From an uncultured Thomasclavelia sp. (lineage in GTDB: Bacteria > Bacillota_I > Bacilli_A > Erysipelotrichales > Coprobacillaceae), in NCBI GenBank assembly GCA_910588165.1, contig CAJUOR010000014.1, positions 1 to 35,060 on the forward strand: DNA of 35,060 nt. Direction: 5' to 3'. Each line of letters starts with the position of its first letter. Within the stretch, counting starts at the first letter, position 1. Under the pieces are notes generated by a model. The model was not told the DNA's origin. It did no database searches and saw only the letters and a program-made list of their open reading frames with translations. Below are positions 8,620 to 15,647 of the stretch, in pieces. The translations under genes were made by a program, and so were the position numbers.

Positions 8620-9757
8620 GATAACAATTCTAGCTTTACATCTTCATTATGGCGGAGTTGAAAAATATTTGAGTTCTTTATGTCAAATGCTGTATCAAGA
8701 TTATAGTTTGCACATTATTACAACTTATCGAATAGCTAAGCACCCGGCTTTTGAATTTGCTTCAGATGTGCATATTTCTTATTTAATTGATGGTGGTCCA
8801 AATCATAAGGCATTACAAAAGGCTTTTCAAAATTTCCATATATTTCAAATAGGTAAGGAGTTAGGTAAAAGTATCCGTATTTTGTGTTTGCGTAAATATC
8901 GCAACATACAAGCGATTCGGAAAATCCGAAGTCAATATATTGTGACAACCAGGCCATTTCATAGTCGTTTAGTTGGTCGCTATGCACCTAAATACTGCAT
9001 CAAAATTGCGACAGAGCATAATGATTTAAGAAATCAGCGGCGTTACAACCGACGTTTGATTGCCTCTTTAAAAGGTTTTGACTATTTAGTGACAGTATCT
9101 GAAAGCTTGCGGAAATTTTACCAAACTAAAATCGGACCAACCAAGTGTATCTATATTCCTAATGTCATCAATACTTTACCACCTTCCTTTCCCTTAAGCC
9201 AAGGAACGCAACTTGTCAGTGTCGGGCGTTTGGAAAAAGAGAAAGGCTTTGAAACGTTAATGGAAGTAGTCGCTTTAGTAAAAAAGAAATTACCGTCCAT
9301 TGCTTTGTATCTGATTGGCGATGGCAGTCAAAAAGAAAGTCTTCAAAAACAAATCTACGATTTGGGGTTAGCTAAAAATGTTATCCTTACGGGCTTTTTG
9401 TCGTCTTGTCAAATTGCAGAATACTTTAAACGAAGTCAATTATTTGTGATGACTTCTTATAGTGAATCTTTTGGTTTAGTTTTGATTGAAGCCATGAGTT
9501 ACCATGTGCCGTGTATCGCTTTTGACTTAGCTGATGGGGCAAAAACATTGTTGCAGGGAAATCATGGCATATTGATAGAGAAGCGAGATCGGCAAGCCAT
9601 GGCTGATAAAATCGTCGAAATACTTAATGATGAAAAATATCGCAAGACATTAGCTGAAAACAGTTATCTTTATTGTCAACGTTATTTAGCTTGTCATGTA
9701 GCTAAAGAATGGCAGTCATTTTTAAAAACAGCTTGTAAGGAGGGTTATCAAAAATGA
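8594..9757 (+). CDS. GT4 family glycosyltransferase
   Basis: A 387-residue GT-B fold enzyme. The N-terminal half has the acceptor-side glycine turn (LHLHYGGVEKYLSSL). The C-terminal half has the nucleotide-sugar binding half: LVSVGRLEKEKGFETL (about residue 210), LYLIGDGSQKESL, and the E-x7-E motif in SESFGLVLIEAMSYHVPCIA (about residues 289-308). Such enzymes are cytoplasmic retaining transferases that use UDP- or GDP-sugars. Start ATG 8594 follows TAGGAGA and lies inside the end of the polymerase gene. Its stop overlaps the TagA start (ATGA at 9754). It probably adds one sugar of the polymer repeat or linkage unit; the donor is unknown. Confidence 0.87.
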   Translation: MNVPRDKPEITILALHLHYGGVEKYLSSLCQMLYQDYSLHIITTYRIAKHPAFEFASDVHISYLIDGGPNHKALQKAFQNFHIFQIGKELGKSIRILCLRKYRNIQAIRKIRSQYIVTTRPFHSRLVGRYAPKYCIKIATEHNDLRNQRRYNRRLIASLKGFDYLVTVSESLRKFYQTKIGPTKCIYIPNVINTLPPSFPLSQGTQLVSVGRLEKEKGFETLMEVVALVKKKLPSIALYLIGDGSQKESLQKQIYDLGLAKNVILTGFLSSCQIAEYFKRSQLFVMTSYSESFGLVLIEAMSYHVPCIAFDLADGAKTLLQGNHGILIEKRDRQAMADKIVEILNDEKYRKTLAENSYLYCQRYLACHVAKEWQSFLKTACKEGYQK

Positions 9758-10476
9758 AAGAATTATTTCAGAAAATGTTTAAATTATCCAACACTGAACT
9801 TTATCGAGTCTTAGAAGAGCGTCTGCAAAATGGACGCAAAACTTTTATCGTAACGGCAAATCCCGAAACTTTTATGAATCTTTGTCAAATACCGCAACTT
9901 TATAACCGAATGTTTGATGACAACACTATGATGACACCTGATGGTGAAGGGATTGTTTATGCCGCAAGAAAGCTGAACTATAAGCTTTGGGGCAAAATTG
10001 CGGGGGTGGAAACTGTTCAGAAGCTTTTAGAATTAGGCGATCGTTTTGGGTCAAAAGCTTATTTTTTCGGTGCTAAACAGGAGGTTTTAGATCGTTTAGC
10101 CAATAAATTAAGGGTTCAATATCCACATTTAGAGATTGTCGGTTTACAGAATGGGTATGTCGAAAATCGTGAGCCGATTTTTGAAGATATGCAACAAAAG
10201 ACGCCTGATTTAATTTTTGTTGCTTTAGGCGTACCTTGTCAGGAAGAAGAAATAGCTAAGCATATCGATAGCTTTCAAAAAGGCATTTTTATTGGCTGTG
10301 GGGGAAGTTTAGATGTCTTAAGCGGAACTAAATGTCGTGCACCGCAATGGTTAATTAACTTAAAGCTTGAATGGTTATATCGTTTGGCTAAAGAACCATC
10401 AAGAATCAAACGCTTTTGGCAAAACAATGTGATGTTTTTATTGAGGGTAAGAAAAGAAAAAAGGAGATTGAGTTAA
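9754..10476 (+). CDS. tagA: TagA/WecG/CpsF family glycosyltransferase (GT26)
   Basis: A 240-residue protein with all landmarks of the family that adds ManNAc (or a related sugar) to GlcNAc-diphospho-undecaprenol. They are TANPETFMNL (about residue 31), MTPDGEGIVYAARKL (about 60, containing the catalytic-candidate Asp), GVETVQKLLE, and VALGVPCQEE (about 156). The protein ends with IKRFWQNNVMFLLRVR, a basic C-terminal tail thought to bind the membrane in this family. UDP-ManNAc would come from the epimerase encoded at 3467. This is the last gene of the operon; its stop codon lies in a hairpin shared with the convergent acetyltransferase gene. The gene name follows the teichoic-acid context; a capsule (CpsF/WecG) role is possible. 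Confidence 0.9.
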   Translation: MKELFQKMFKLSNTELYRVLEERLQNGRKTFIVTANPETFMNLCQIPQLYNRMFDDNTMMTPDGEGIVYAARKLNYKLWGKIAGVETVQKLLELGDRFGSKAYFFGAKQEVLDRLANKLRVQYPHLEIVGLQNGYVENREPIFEDMQQKTPDLIFVALGVPCQEEEIAKHIDSFQKGIFIGCGGSLDVLSGTKCRAPQWLINLKLEWLYRLAKEPSRIKRFWQNNVMFLLRVRKEKRRLS

Positions 10477-10488
10477 TCAATCTCCTTT
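10451..10488. terminator. Bidirectional terminator overlapping two stop codons
   Basis: A 12-bp perfect stem (10460-10471 with 10477-10488) closes on a five-base loop, GTTAA. The loop carries the tagA stop codon, and the right arm carries the stop of the minus-strand acetyltransferase gene. On the minus strand the hairpin is followed by TTTTCTTTTC, a good U-rich tract; on the plus strand only TTTCGTTT is present, so it is stronger leftwards. Confidence 0.75.
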
Positions 10489-11001
10489 CGTTTGGTAAAC
10501 ATGGCAATAGATATCTTGTGATAAGATATCAAATTCTTTTTTTGCTAAAGACAAAGGATAAGACATGATATAAAGGGGTGTATCTCCAAATCCTTCAGCA
10601 ATCAAAGGCATTCGATAGGGGTAGGTATTAAGCTGAAATCCTAAGCGCTCATAAAAAACAATACGGCGTTTTGCCATTTCTGTTTCAGGTAATTCAACCT
10701 CTAAAATAACAGGGCATTGAACACTTTCGATGACTTTCTTCAAAAACTTGCCTCCGATTCCTTGCCCTCTTAAATTTTTGTCAACTGCAAAATAGTCGAG
10801 GAAGAGGTAGTTTTTTTGTTGAAAGCCGGTGACAAAAGCTTTTATTTTGTTATCTAAGACAAGTTTTCTGCCAAAAAAAGATGGTCGCATCAATGCCTTG
10901 TAATGATAGTCATAGGGGTAACATTCTTCCTTTGGGAAGGTTGTTCTAACTAATGAATAAATTTCCTCAAAGTCGTTATTTTTGATTTCTAAAATTTGCA
11001 C
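10477..11001 (-). CDS. GNAT family N-acetyltransferase
   Basis: This 174-residue protein has the acetyl-CoA binding signature of the GNAT fold: FLDYFAVDKNLRGQGIGGKFLKKV, with the R/Q-x-x-G-x-G/A motif in RGQGIG near residue 80. FYERLGFQ follows at about residue 130, a typical C-terminal strand of the fold. The start is GTG at 11001, behind AAAGGATG. The substrate (small molecule, amino acid or protein N-terminus) cannot be told. The gene is monocistronic, convergent with tagA with no intergenic base, and divergent from the ATP-grasp operon, with which it shares a 149-base control region. Confidence 0.85.
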   Translation of the reverse strand: MQILEIKNNDFEEIYSLVRTTFPKEECYPYDYHYKALMRPSFFGRKLVLDNKIKAFVTGFQQKNYLFLDYFAVDKNLRGQGIGGKFLKKVIESVQCPVILEVELPETEMAKRRIVFYERLGFQLNTYPYRMPLIAEGFGDTPLYIMSYPLSLAKKEFDILSQDIYCHVYQTKGD

Positions 11002-11023
11002 TTTATCATCCTTTCTGCGATAT

Positions 11024-11052
11024 AGTTTAACTAAAATTTAGAAAGAAGTAAA
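11024..11052 (-). promoter_or_regulatory. Candidate promoter for the acetyltransferase gene
   Basis: On the minus strand TTTACT (11047-11052) and TAAACT (11024-11029) are separated by 17 bases and lie about 23 bases before the GTG start. Both hexamers are imperfect, so this is a moderate call. Confidence 0.42.
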
Positions 11053-11089
11053 GAAATATGAAAAAATTTTAACTATTTCACAAATCTCT

Positions 11090-11118
11090 TTGTAATAATA
11101 GATTAAATTTGATATGAT
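11090..11118 (+). promoter_or_regulatory. Promoter of the ATP-grasp/esterase/aminopeptidase operon
   Basis: TTGTAA (11090-11095) and TATGAT (11113-11118) are separated by 17 bases. Transcription would start near 11125, giving a short leader with a GGGAGG ribosome binding site before the ATG at 11151. Confidence 0.72.
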
Positions 11119-11131
11119 AGAAACATATCAA
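11109..11131. promoter_or_regulatory. Candidate operator dyad over the -10 and +1
   Basis: A perfect inverted repeat, TTGATATG-N7-CATATCAA, covers the -10 element and the predicted start site. This is the geometry of a repressor operator. An overlapping smaller palindrome (ACATAT-CA-ATATGT, 11123-11136) extends it to the right. No candidate regulator gene is adjacent. Confidence 0.5.
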
Positions 11132-11150
11132 TATGTAGGGAGGACTTTTT

Positions 11151-12335
11151 ATGAATTTTGTTTATATCTCACCACAATTCCCAAAGAACTTCTATCATTT
11201 TTGTGAATCTTTGAAGAATAATGGTGTTAATGTCTTAGGCATCGGTGATACACCTTATGATCAGCTATCACCTGAGTTAAAAGCGAATTTGACAGAGTAC
11301 TACAAAGTCAATACTTTGGAAAGCCTCGATGAAAAAATCCGTGCTATCGGTTATTTTATTCATCGTTACGGTAAGATTGATTGGTTGGAATCTAATAATG
11401 AATATTGGTTAGAATCAGATGCGAAATTGCGTACGGAATTTAATATTACCACAGGTATGATGGTTGATCATATCAATGATTTTAAAGAAAAATCAGCGAT
11501 GAAGGCTTTCTATGAAAAAGCCAGAGTTCCGACAGCACGTTATCATTTAGTTCAAGGGCAAGAAGATGCCAAGGCTTTTATTGAAAAAGTTGGTTATCCT
11601 GTTGTCGTGAAGCCTGATAATGGGGTTGGAGCTGCTGCAACATATAAATTAAGAAGCGATGCTGATTTAGAAAACTTTTTGGCAAGCAAAATTGATGTTC
11701 AATATATTATGGAAGAATTTGTTAATGGAACCATTGAAACTTATGACGGTATTGTCGATTTGGACAACGAGGTTGTTTTTGAAACCTCACATCTATTTCC
11801 TGAACCGGTGATGAATATTGTAAATGATGCTTTAGATATGGCTTATTATTCACAGCGAGAAATTCCCGCTGATTTATTAGACGCAGGAAGACGCACACTC
11901 AAGGCTTTTGATGTTCGCGGGCGTTGTTTCCACTTTGAATTTTTCCGTTTAAATGAGGATAAGCAAGGTTTAGGCAAAAAAGGAGATATTGTCGGTTTGG
12001 AAGTCAATATGCGCACACCGGGAGGCTATACACCTGATATGATGAATTTTGCCAATGACTGCAACATTTACCAAATGTATGCGGATATGGTAACTTATGG
12101 GAAATATGATGGCAAACAGCCAAGCCGTCAATATAGCTGTGTCTATGCTTCAAGACGCTATCATCATACTTATAGTCATAGTCATGATGATATTATGCAA
12201 AAGTATGGCTATGCCATGGTTATGCAGGAAGATATGCCACAGATTTTAGCGGGGGCAATGGGGGATTTGTTTTATATGGCAAGATTTGAAACACTAGAAG
12301 AGGTTGAAGCATTTATACGCTTTGTGCAAGAATAG
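11151..12335 (+). CDS. ATP-grasp domain carboxylate-amine ligase-like protein (paralogue 1)
   Basis: A 394-residue cytoplasmic protein with an ATP-grasp fold, the family that activates a carboxylate as acyl-phosphate and joins it to an amine, thiol or other nucleophile. An N-terminal Rossmann-like domain (FVYISPQFPKNFYHFCESL) is followed by the ATP-binding lysine region YPVVVKPDNGVGAAATYKL (about residues 147-165). The lid and hinge IMEEFVNGTIETYDGIVD follow, then the metal-binding block FHFEFFRL with GLEVNMRTPGGY near residue 285, where the E-x-N-x-R pattern supplies Mg ligands. All catalytic features are intact. It is about half-identical by eye to the 13100 gene, and the two flank an esterase gene. 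The closest named relatives are carbamoyl-phosphate synthase large-subunit-like ATP-grasp proteins, but there is no glutaminase partner, so that activity is unlikely. Substrate unknown. Confidence 0.85.
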   Translation: MNFVYISPQFPKNFYHFCESLKNNGVNVLGIGDTPYDQLSPELKANLTEYYKVNTLESLDEKIRAIGYFIHRYGKIDWLESNNEYWLESDAKLRTEFNITTGMMVDHINDFKEKSAMKAFYEKARVPTARYHLVQGQEDAKAFIEKVGYPVVVKPDNGVGAAATYKLRSDADLENFLASKIDVQYIMEEFVNGTIETYDGIVDLDNEVVFETSHLFPEPVMNIVNDALDMAYYSQREIPADLLDAGRRTLKAFDVRGRCFHFEFFRLNEDKQGLGKKGDIVGLEVNMRTPGGYTPDMMNFANDCNIYQMYADMVTYGKYDGKQPSRQYSCVYASRRYHHTYSHSHDDIMQKYGYAMVMQEDMPQILAGAMGDLFYMARFETLEEVEAFIRFVQE

Positions 12336-12346
12336 GAGAGTAGAGA

Positions 12347-13087
12347 ATGGAAAAAGATTACATCAAATTTTACAGTCGTTACCTAAATAGAGAAATGGAG
12401 ATCAATGTCTATGGGCATACAGGTAAACCTTGCTTGGTTTTTCCTGCCCAAGACGGACGTTTTTATGACTTTGCCGGATTTGGTATGGTAGAGGTTGCCG
12501 CTCCTTTTATCGAAGAGGGCAAATTGCAATTGTTCTGTATTGACAGTATTGATAAAGAGAGTTGGTCTGATTTAAATGGCGACTGTCGTTATCGCATCGA
12601 AAAACATGAGCAGTGGTTTAATTATATTTTAGAAGAAGTCGTACCGTTTATTTTTGATTATAATCAAACAGGTATGAAAATTATGACTACGGGTTGCTCT
12701 ATGGGCGCTAGTCATGCGGCGAATTTCTTCTTTAGACGTCCTGATGTTTTTGATACGGTAATTGCTTTAAGCGGTTATTATAGCAGTGATATGTTCTTTA
12801 ATAATTATATGGATGACTTGGTTTATGCCAATTCACCACTTCACTATCTTGAAGGCATGAGTTACGATCACCCTCATGTGCAGAAATATCGTGAAAATAA
12901 TATTATCATTTGTACAGGACAAGGGGCTTGGGAAGATGATATGATTCGTTCTACAACGCGTTTAAAAGAACTATTGGAGTATAAAGATGTTGGGGCTTGG
13001 ATTGATTTTTGGGGTTATGATGTCAATCACGATTGGCCATGGTGGAGAATTCAGTTCCCATATTTCTTGGAAAAGGTTTTAGGATAG
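12347..13087 (+). CDS. Esterase-family alpha/beta hydrolase
   Basis: A 246-residue alpha/beta hydrolase of the esterase D-like group (Pfam Esterase type). The nucleophile elbow is GCSMGAS, with Ser at about residue 118. A later acidic stretch (GAWEDDM, about 190-196) could supply the acid, and NHDWPWW near residue 228 supplies the histidine, completing a Ser-Asp-His triad. There is no signal peptide, so it acts in the cytoplasm. The ATG follows AGGAG and lies 11 bases after the first ATP-grasp gene and 12 bases before the start of the second. Its place between two ligase paralogues suggests that it cleaves, transfers or edits an acyl group made or used by them; this is inference. Confidence 0.85.
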   Translation: MEKDYIKFYSRYLNREMEINVYGHTGKPCLVFPAQDGRFYDFAGFGMVEVAAPFIEEGKLQLFCIDSIDKESWSDLNGDCRYRIEKHEQWFNYILEEVVPFIFDYNQTGMKIMTTGCSMGASHAANFFFRRPDVFDTVIALSGYYSSDMFFNNYMDDLVYANSPLHYLEGMSYDHPHVQKYRENNIIICTGQGAWEDDMIRSTTRLKELLEYKDVGAWIDFWGYDVNHDWPWWRIQFPYFLEKVLG

Positions 13088-13099
13088 GAGGAAACAGTG

Positions 13100-14284
13100 A
13101 TGAATGTTGTATTTATTTCACCTAATTTCCCGCTTTACTATTGGAATTTCTGTGATCGTTTGAAAAAACGTGGAGTGAATGTGTTGGGTATCGGTGATGC
13201 AAGTTATGATAGTATGAGTGAGGTGTGCCGTCATTCTTTAACGGAATATTATCAAGTATCCAGTTTGGAGAATTTTGATGAAGTGTATCGTGCTTGCGGA
13301 TATTTTACCCATCGCTATGGTAAGCTTGATTGGATTGAATCGGAAAACGAATATTGGTTGGAAACCGAAGCAACTTTACGTCAGGAGTTTAATGTCAATA
13401 GTGGGACTAAAATTAAAGACATGGGTCCTATGAAATACAAATCTAAGATGAAAGATGTCTACGCTAAAGCCGGAATTAAAGCGTGTCGCTATCACATGGT
13501 ATCAAGTTATGAAGATGCCAAGGACTTTATTAGACAAGTCGGCTATCCTGTCGTTGTAAAACCGGATAACGGTGTAGGAGCAGCAGCTACTTATAAATTA
13601 AAAAATGAAGATGAATTAAGCTATTTCTTTGCGACTAAAAATGATGTAGCTTATATTATGGAGGAATTTGTTCCGGGTCACGTGGAAACGTTTGACGGAA
13701 TTACCGATTCCAAGAAAAATATTTTGGTTTGTTCAAGCCATGTGATGTTAGTGAGTATTATGGATACAGTCAATGATGGGACTGATACGTGTTTCTGTTC
13801 ACAAAATGTCGAAGCGATGGATATTTATGAGGTCGGACAAAAAGCCGTTCAAGCTTTCGATACACGCAGTCGTTTCTTCCACTTTGAATTTTTCCGTTTA
13901 GACGAGGATAAAGAAGGTTTGGGCAAAAAAGGCGATTTGCTTGGCTTGGAAGTTAATATGCGCGCACCGGGAGCTTATATGCCGGATATGATTAACTATG
14001 CTTGCGATTGTGATGTTTATGATATTTGGGCTGAGATGTTAGTTAATGATTGTATGGACCAGCAAATTAAACGAAAATATTATGTTGGCTATGCCGCTAG
14101 ACGCTATGATTTTCAATATAGGTATAGCATGGAAGAAATCAAGTCCATGTATCAACATCATATTTTAGTTGATACAAGCATTCCCAAAGCTTTAGCCGGA
14201 GCTATGGGAGATCATGTTTTCTTGTTTAGACATGAAAATCAAGAAGTGATGATGGAAATCTTGCATAAAATTTTAGAGAAATAA
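13100..14284 (+). CDS. ATP-grasp domain carboxylate-amine ligase-like protein (paralogue 2)
   Basis: This 394-residue paralogue of the 11151 gene has equal length and the same layout: MNVVFISPNFPLYYWNFC N-terminus, YPVVVKPDNGVGAAATYKL, IMEEFVPGHVETFDGITD, FHFEFFRLDEDKEGLGKKGD and GLEVNMRAPGAYMPDM. The Mg-binding Glu and Asn are kept, but the RTPGGY of paralogue 1 is RAPGAY here, and the substrate-side segments between the blocks differ. Codons for shared blocks have diverged, so the duplication is not recent. ATG 13100 aligns with the paralogue's start and is eight bases from AGGAGG; the GTG at 13097 is less likely. The next gene follows almost at once. Likely it handles a different carboxylate or amine than paralogue 1, or acts with it as a heteromer. 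Confidence 0.85.
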   Translation: MNVVFISPNFPLYYWNFCDRLKKRGVNVLGIGDASYDSMSEVCRHSLTEYYQVSSLENFDEVYRACGYFTHRYGKLDWIESENEYWLETEATLRQEFNVNSGTKIKDMGPMKYKSKMKDVYAKAGIKACRYHMVSSYEDAKDFIRQVGYPVVVKPDNGVGAAATYKLKNEDELSYFFATKNDVAYIMEEFVPGHVETFDGITDSKKNILVCSSHVMLVSIMDTVNDGTDTCFCSQNVEAMDIYEVGQKAVQAFDTRSRFFHFEFFRLDEDKEGLGKKGDLLGLEVNMRAPGAYMPDMINYACDCDVYDIWAEMLVNDCMDQQIKRKYYVGYAARRYDFQYRYSMEEIKSMYQHHILVDTSIPKALAGAMGDHVFLFRHENQEVMMEILHKILEK

Positions 14285-14294
14285 GGTGATGAAA

Positions 14295-15530
14295 ATGAGT
14301 TTTGAAACAAAGATTGAGAAATATGCTAAGTTGGCGGTCGTAACGGGTGTCAATATTCAAAAGGGCCAACTACTAGTTATTAACGCTGATGTCGATTGTG
14401 CTTGGTATGTCCGTTTAGTTGTTAAGGCAGCTTATGAGGCGGGGGCTGGTGAAGTTGTAGTTAACTGGAATGATGGGCAAGTGAATAAAATGCGTTATGA
14501 ATATGCCAATGATGATGTGTTAGCTTATTTTTATCAGTGGCAATATGCCCAAAAGAAAGAGTATATTGATAAAAACTGTGCCTTTTTAAGTATCGGTTCG
14601 CCCGATCCGACCTTGTTAAGTCATATTGACAGTCATAAGTTAAAGTTGGCACAGATGGCGACAAGTCAGGGAATGCAAGCTTTACGTTATTATACAGCAA
14701 GCAATCAGGGACAATGGTCTGTCGAACTTTTACCTAATCCTGTTTGGGCTAAACTGGTTTATCCGGATTTAGATGAACAAGCAGCCATGGATAAATTATG
14801 GGAAGCTATTTTTGAATGTTGCAGAATTTTAGATGATAATGATCCGATTGCCGATTGGAAGGCTCATTCTCAAAGCGTTGTGGAACATGGTAAGAAATTG
14901 AATGCCTATCAGTTTAAACAGCTTCACTTTAAAAATAGTCGAGGAACAGACTTAGTTGTGGAATTGGTTGAGGATCATCGTTGGGAAGGCGGTTTGGAAT
15001 ATACACCAAATCAAGTTGGGTTTGTGCCTAATTTACCGACAGAAGAAATTTTCTGTATGCCCCACAAAGATCGTGTAAACGGTAAGGTGTATGCGACAAA
15101 GCCTTTGAATATTCAAGGGAAGTTAGTTGAAGATTTTTGGTTTGAGTTTAAAGACGGAAAGGTAATTGATTATGGTGCTTCCAGCAACCTTGCCTCTTTA
15201 GAAAATTTATTGAACATGGACGAGGGGGCAAAGCATTTAGGCGAAGTTGCTTTAATTTCCGATAATTCACCGATTTCCAATACGAAGACATTGTTCTATA
15301 ATGGTTTAATTGATGAAAATGCTTCATGTCACTTAGCTTTAGGTAATTGTTATCCTTACAATATTGCCGGTGGCAGTCAAATGAGCGAAGAGGAATTAAA
15401 GGCAAAAGGAGCTAATTTCTCAATGACCCACTGCGATTTTATGTTTGGTTCAGCTGATTTGTCAGTGATTGGTATTGATAATCAAGGCAATGAAGTTGTT
15501 GTATTTGAAAATGGCAATTTTGTATTTTAA
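14295..15530 (+). CDS. M29 family aminopeptidase (AmpS/AmpT type)
   Basis: A 411-residue metallo-aminopeptidase that removes N-terminal residues from peptides in the cytoplasm. The six residues conserved in the thermophilic aminopeptidase family M29 are all found in order: Glu about 250 (PTEEIF), Glu 317 (KHLGEVAL), His 346 and Tyr 353 (CHLALGNCY), and His 379 with Asp 381 (THCDFMFG). They hold two metal ions. The N-terminus MSFETKIEKYAKLAVVTG is typical of the family, which with the AAGGTG site six bases upstream favours ATG 14295 over the in-frame GTG 14286 or ATG 14289. It closes the four-gene operon. It may trim peptides that the ATP-grasp enzymes make or use, or may simply be a housekeeping peptidase caught in the operon. 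Confidence 0.9.
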   Translation: MSFETKIEKYAKLAVVTGVNIQKGQLLVINADVDCAWYVRLVVKAAYEAGAGEVVVNWNDGQVNKMRYEYANDDVLAYFYQWQYAQKKEYIDKNCAFLSIGSPDPTLLSHIDSHKLKLAQMATSQGMQALRYYTASNQGQWSVELLPNPVWAKLVYPDLDEQAAMDKLWEAIFECCRILDDNDPIADWKAHSQSVVEHGKKLNAYQFKQLHFKNSRGTDLVVELVEDHRWEGGLEYTPNQVGFVPNLPTEEIFCMPHKDRVNGKVYATKPLNIQGKLVEDFWFEFKDGKVIDYGASSNLASLENLLNMDEGAKHLGEVALISDNSPISNTKTLFYNGLIDENASCHLALGNCYPYNIAGGSQMSEEELKAKGANFSMTHCDFMFGSADLSVIGIDNQGNEVVVFENGNFVF

Positions 15531-15551
15531 AAAACGCTGATAAAATTAATT

Positions 15552-15612
15552 TGACCTTGTGAATGGGAAACAAAGCTTTCAACGCTGTTTTCTTAGACAA
15601 GGTCATTTTTTT
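15552..15612 (+). terminator. Intrinsic terminator with long loop after the aminopeptidase gene
   Basis: TGACCTTGT (15552-15560) pairs with ACAAGGTCA (15597-15605), followed by seven T residues. The 36-base loop is unusually long and may fold internally (GAAA/TTTC). It ends the ATP-grasp operon. Confidence 0.75.
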
Positions 15613-15618
15613 GTCGAT

Positions 15619-15647
15619 AAAAAAGCACCATCAACGATAGATAGTGC
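15619..15647 (-). terminator. Minus-strand terminator containing the stop codon of the membrane hydrolase gene
   Basis: On the minus strand GCACTATC pairs with GATGGTGC (one G-T wobble) around a seven-base loop and is followed by six T residues. The TGA stop of the 15631 gene lies at the foot of the right arm and the end of the loop, so the last codons are part of the terminator. Confidence 0.78.

Noticed and set aside
11151..14284. Carbamoyl-phosphate synthase large subunit
   Set aside because: The proteins are about 394 residues with one ATP-grasp unit each; the true subunit is about 1070 residues with two, and no glutaminase subunit gene is nearby.
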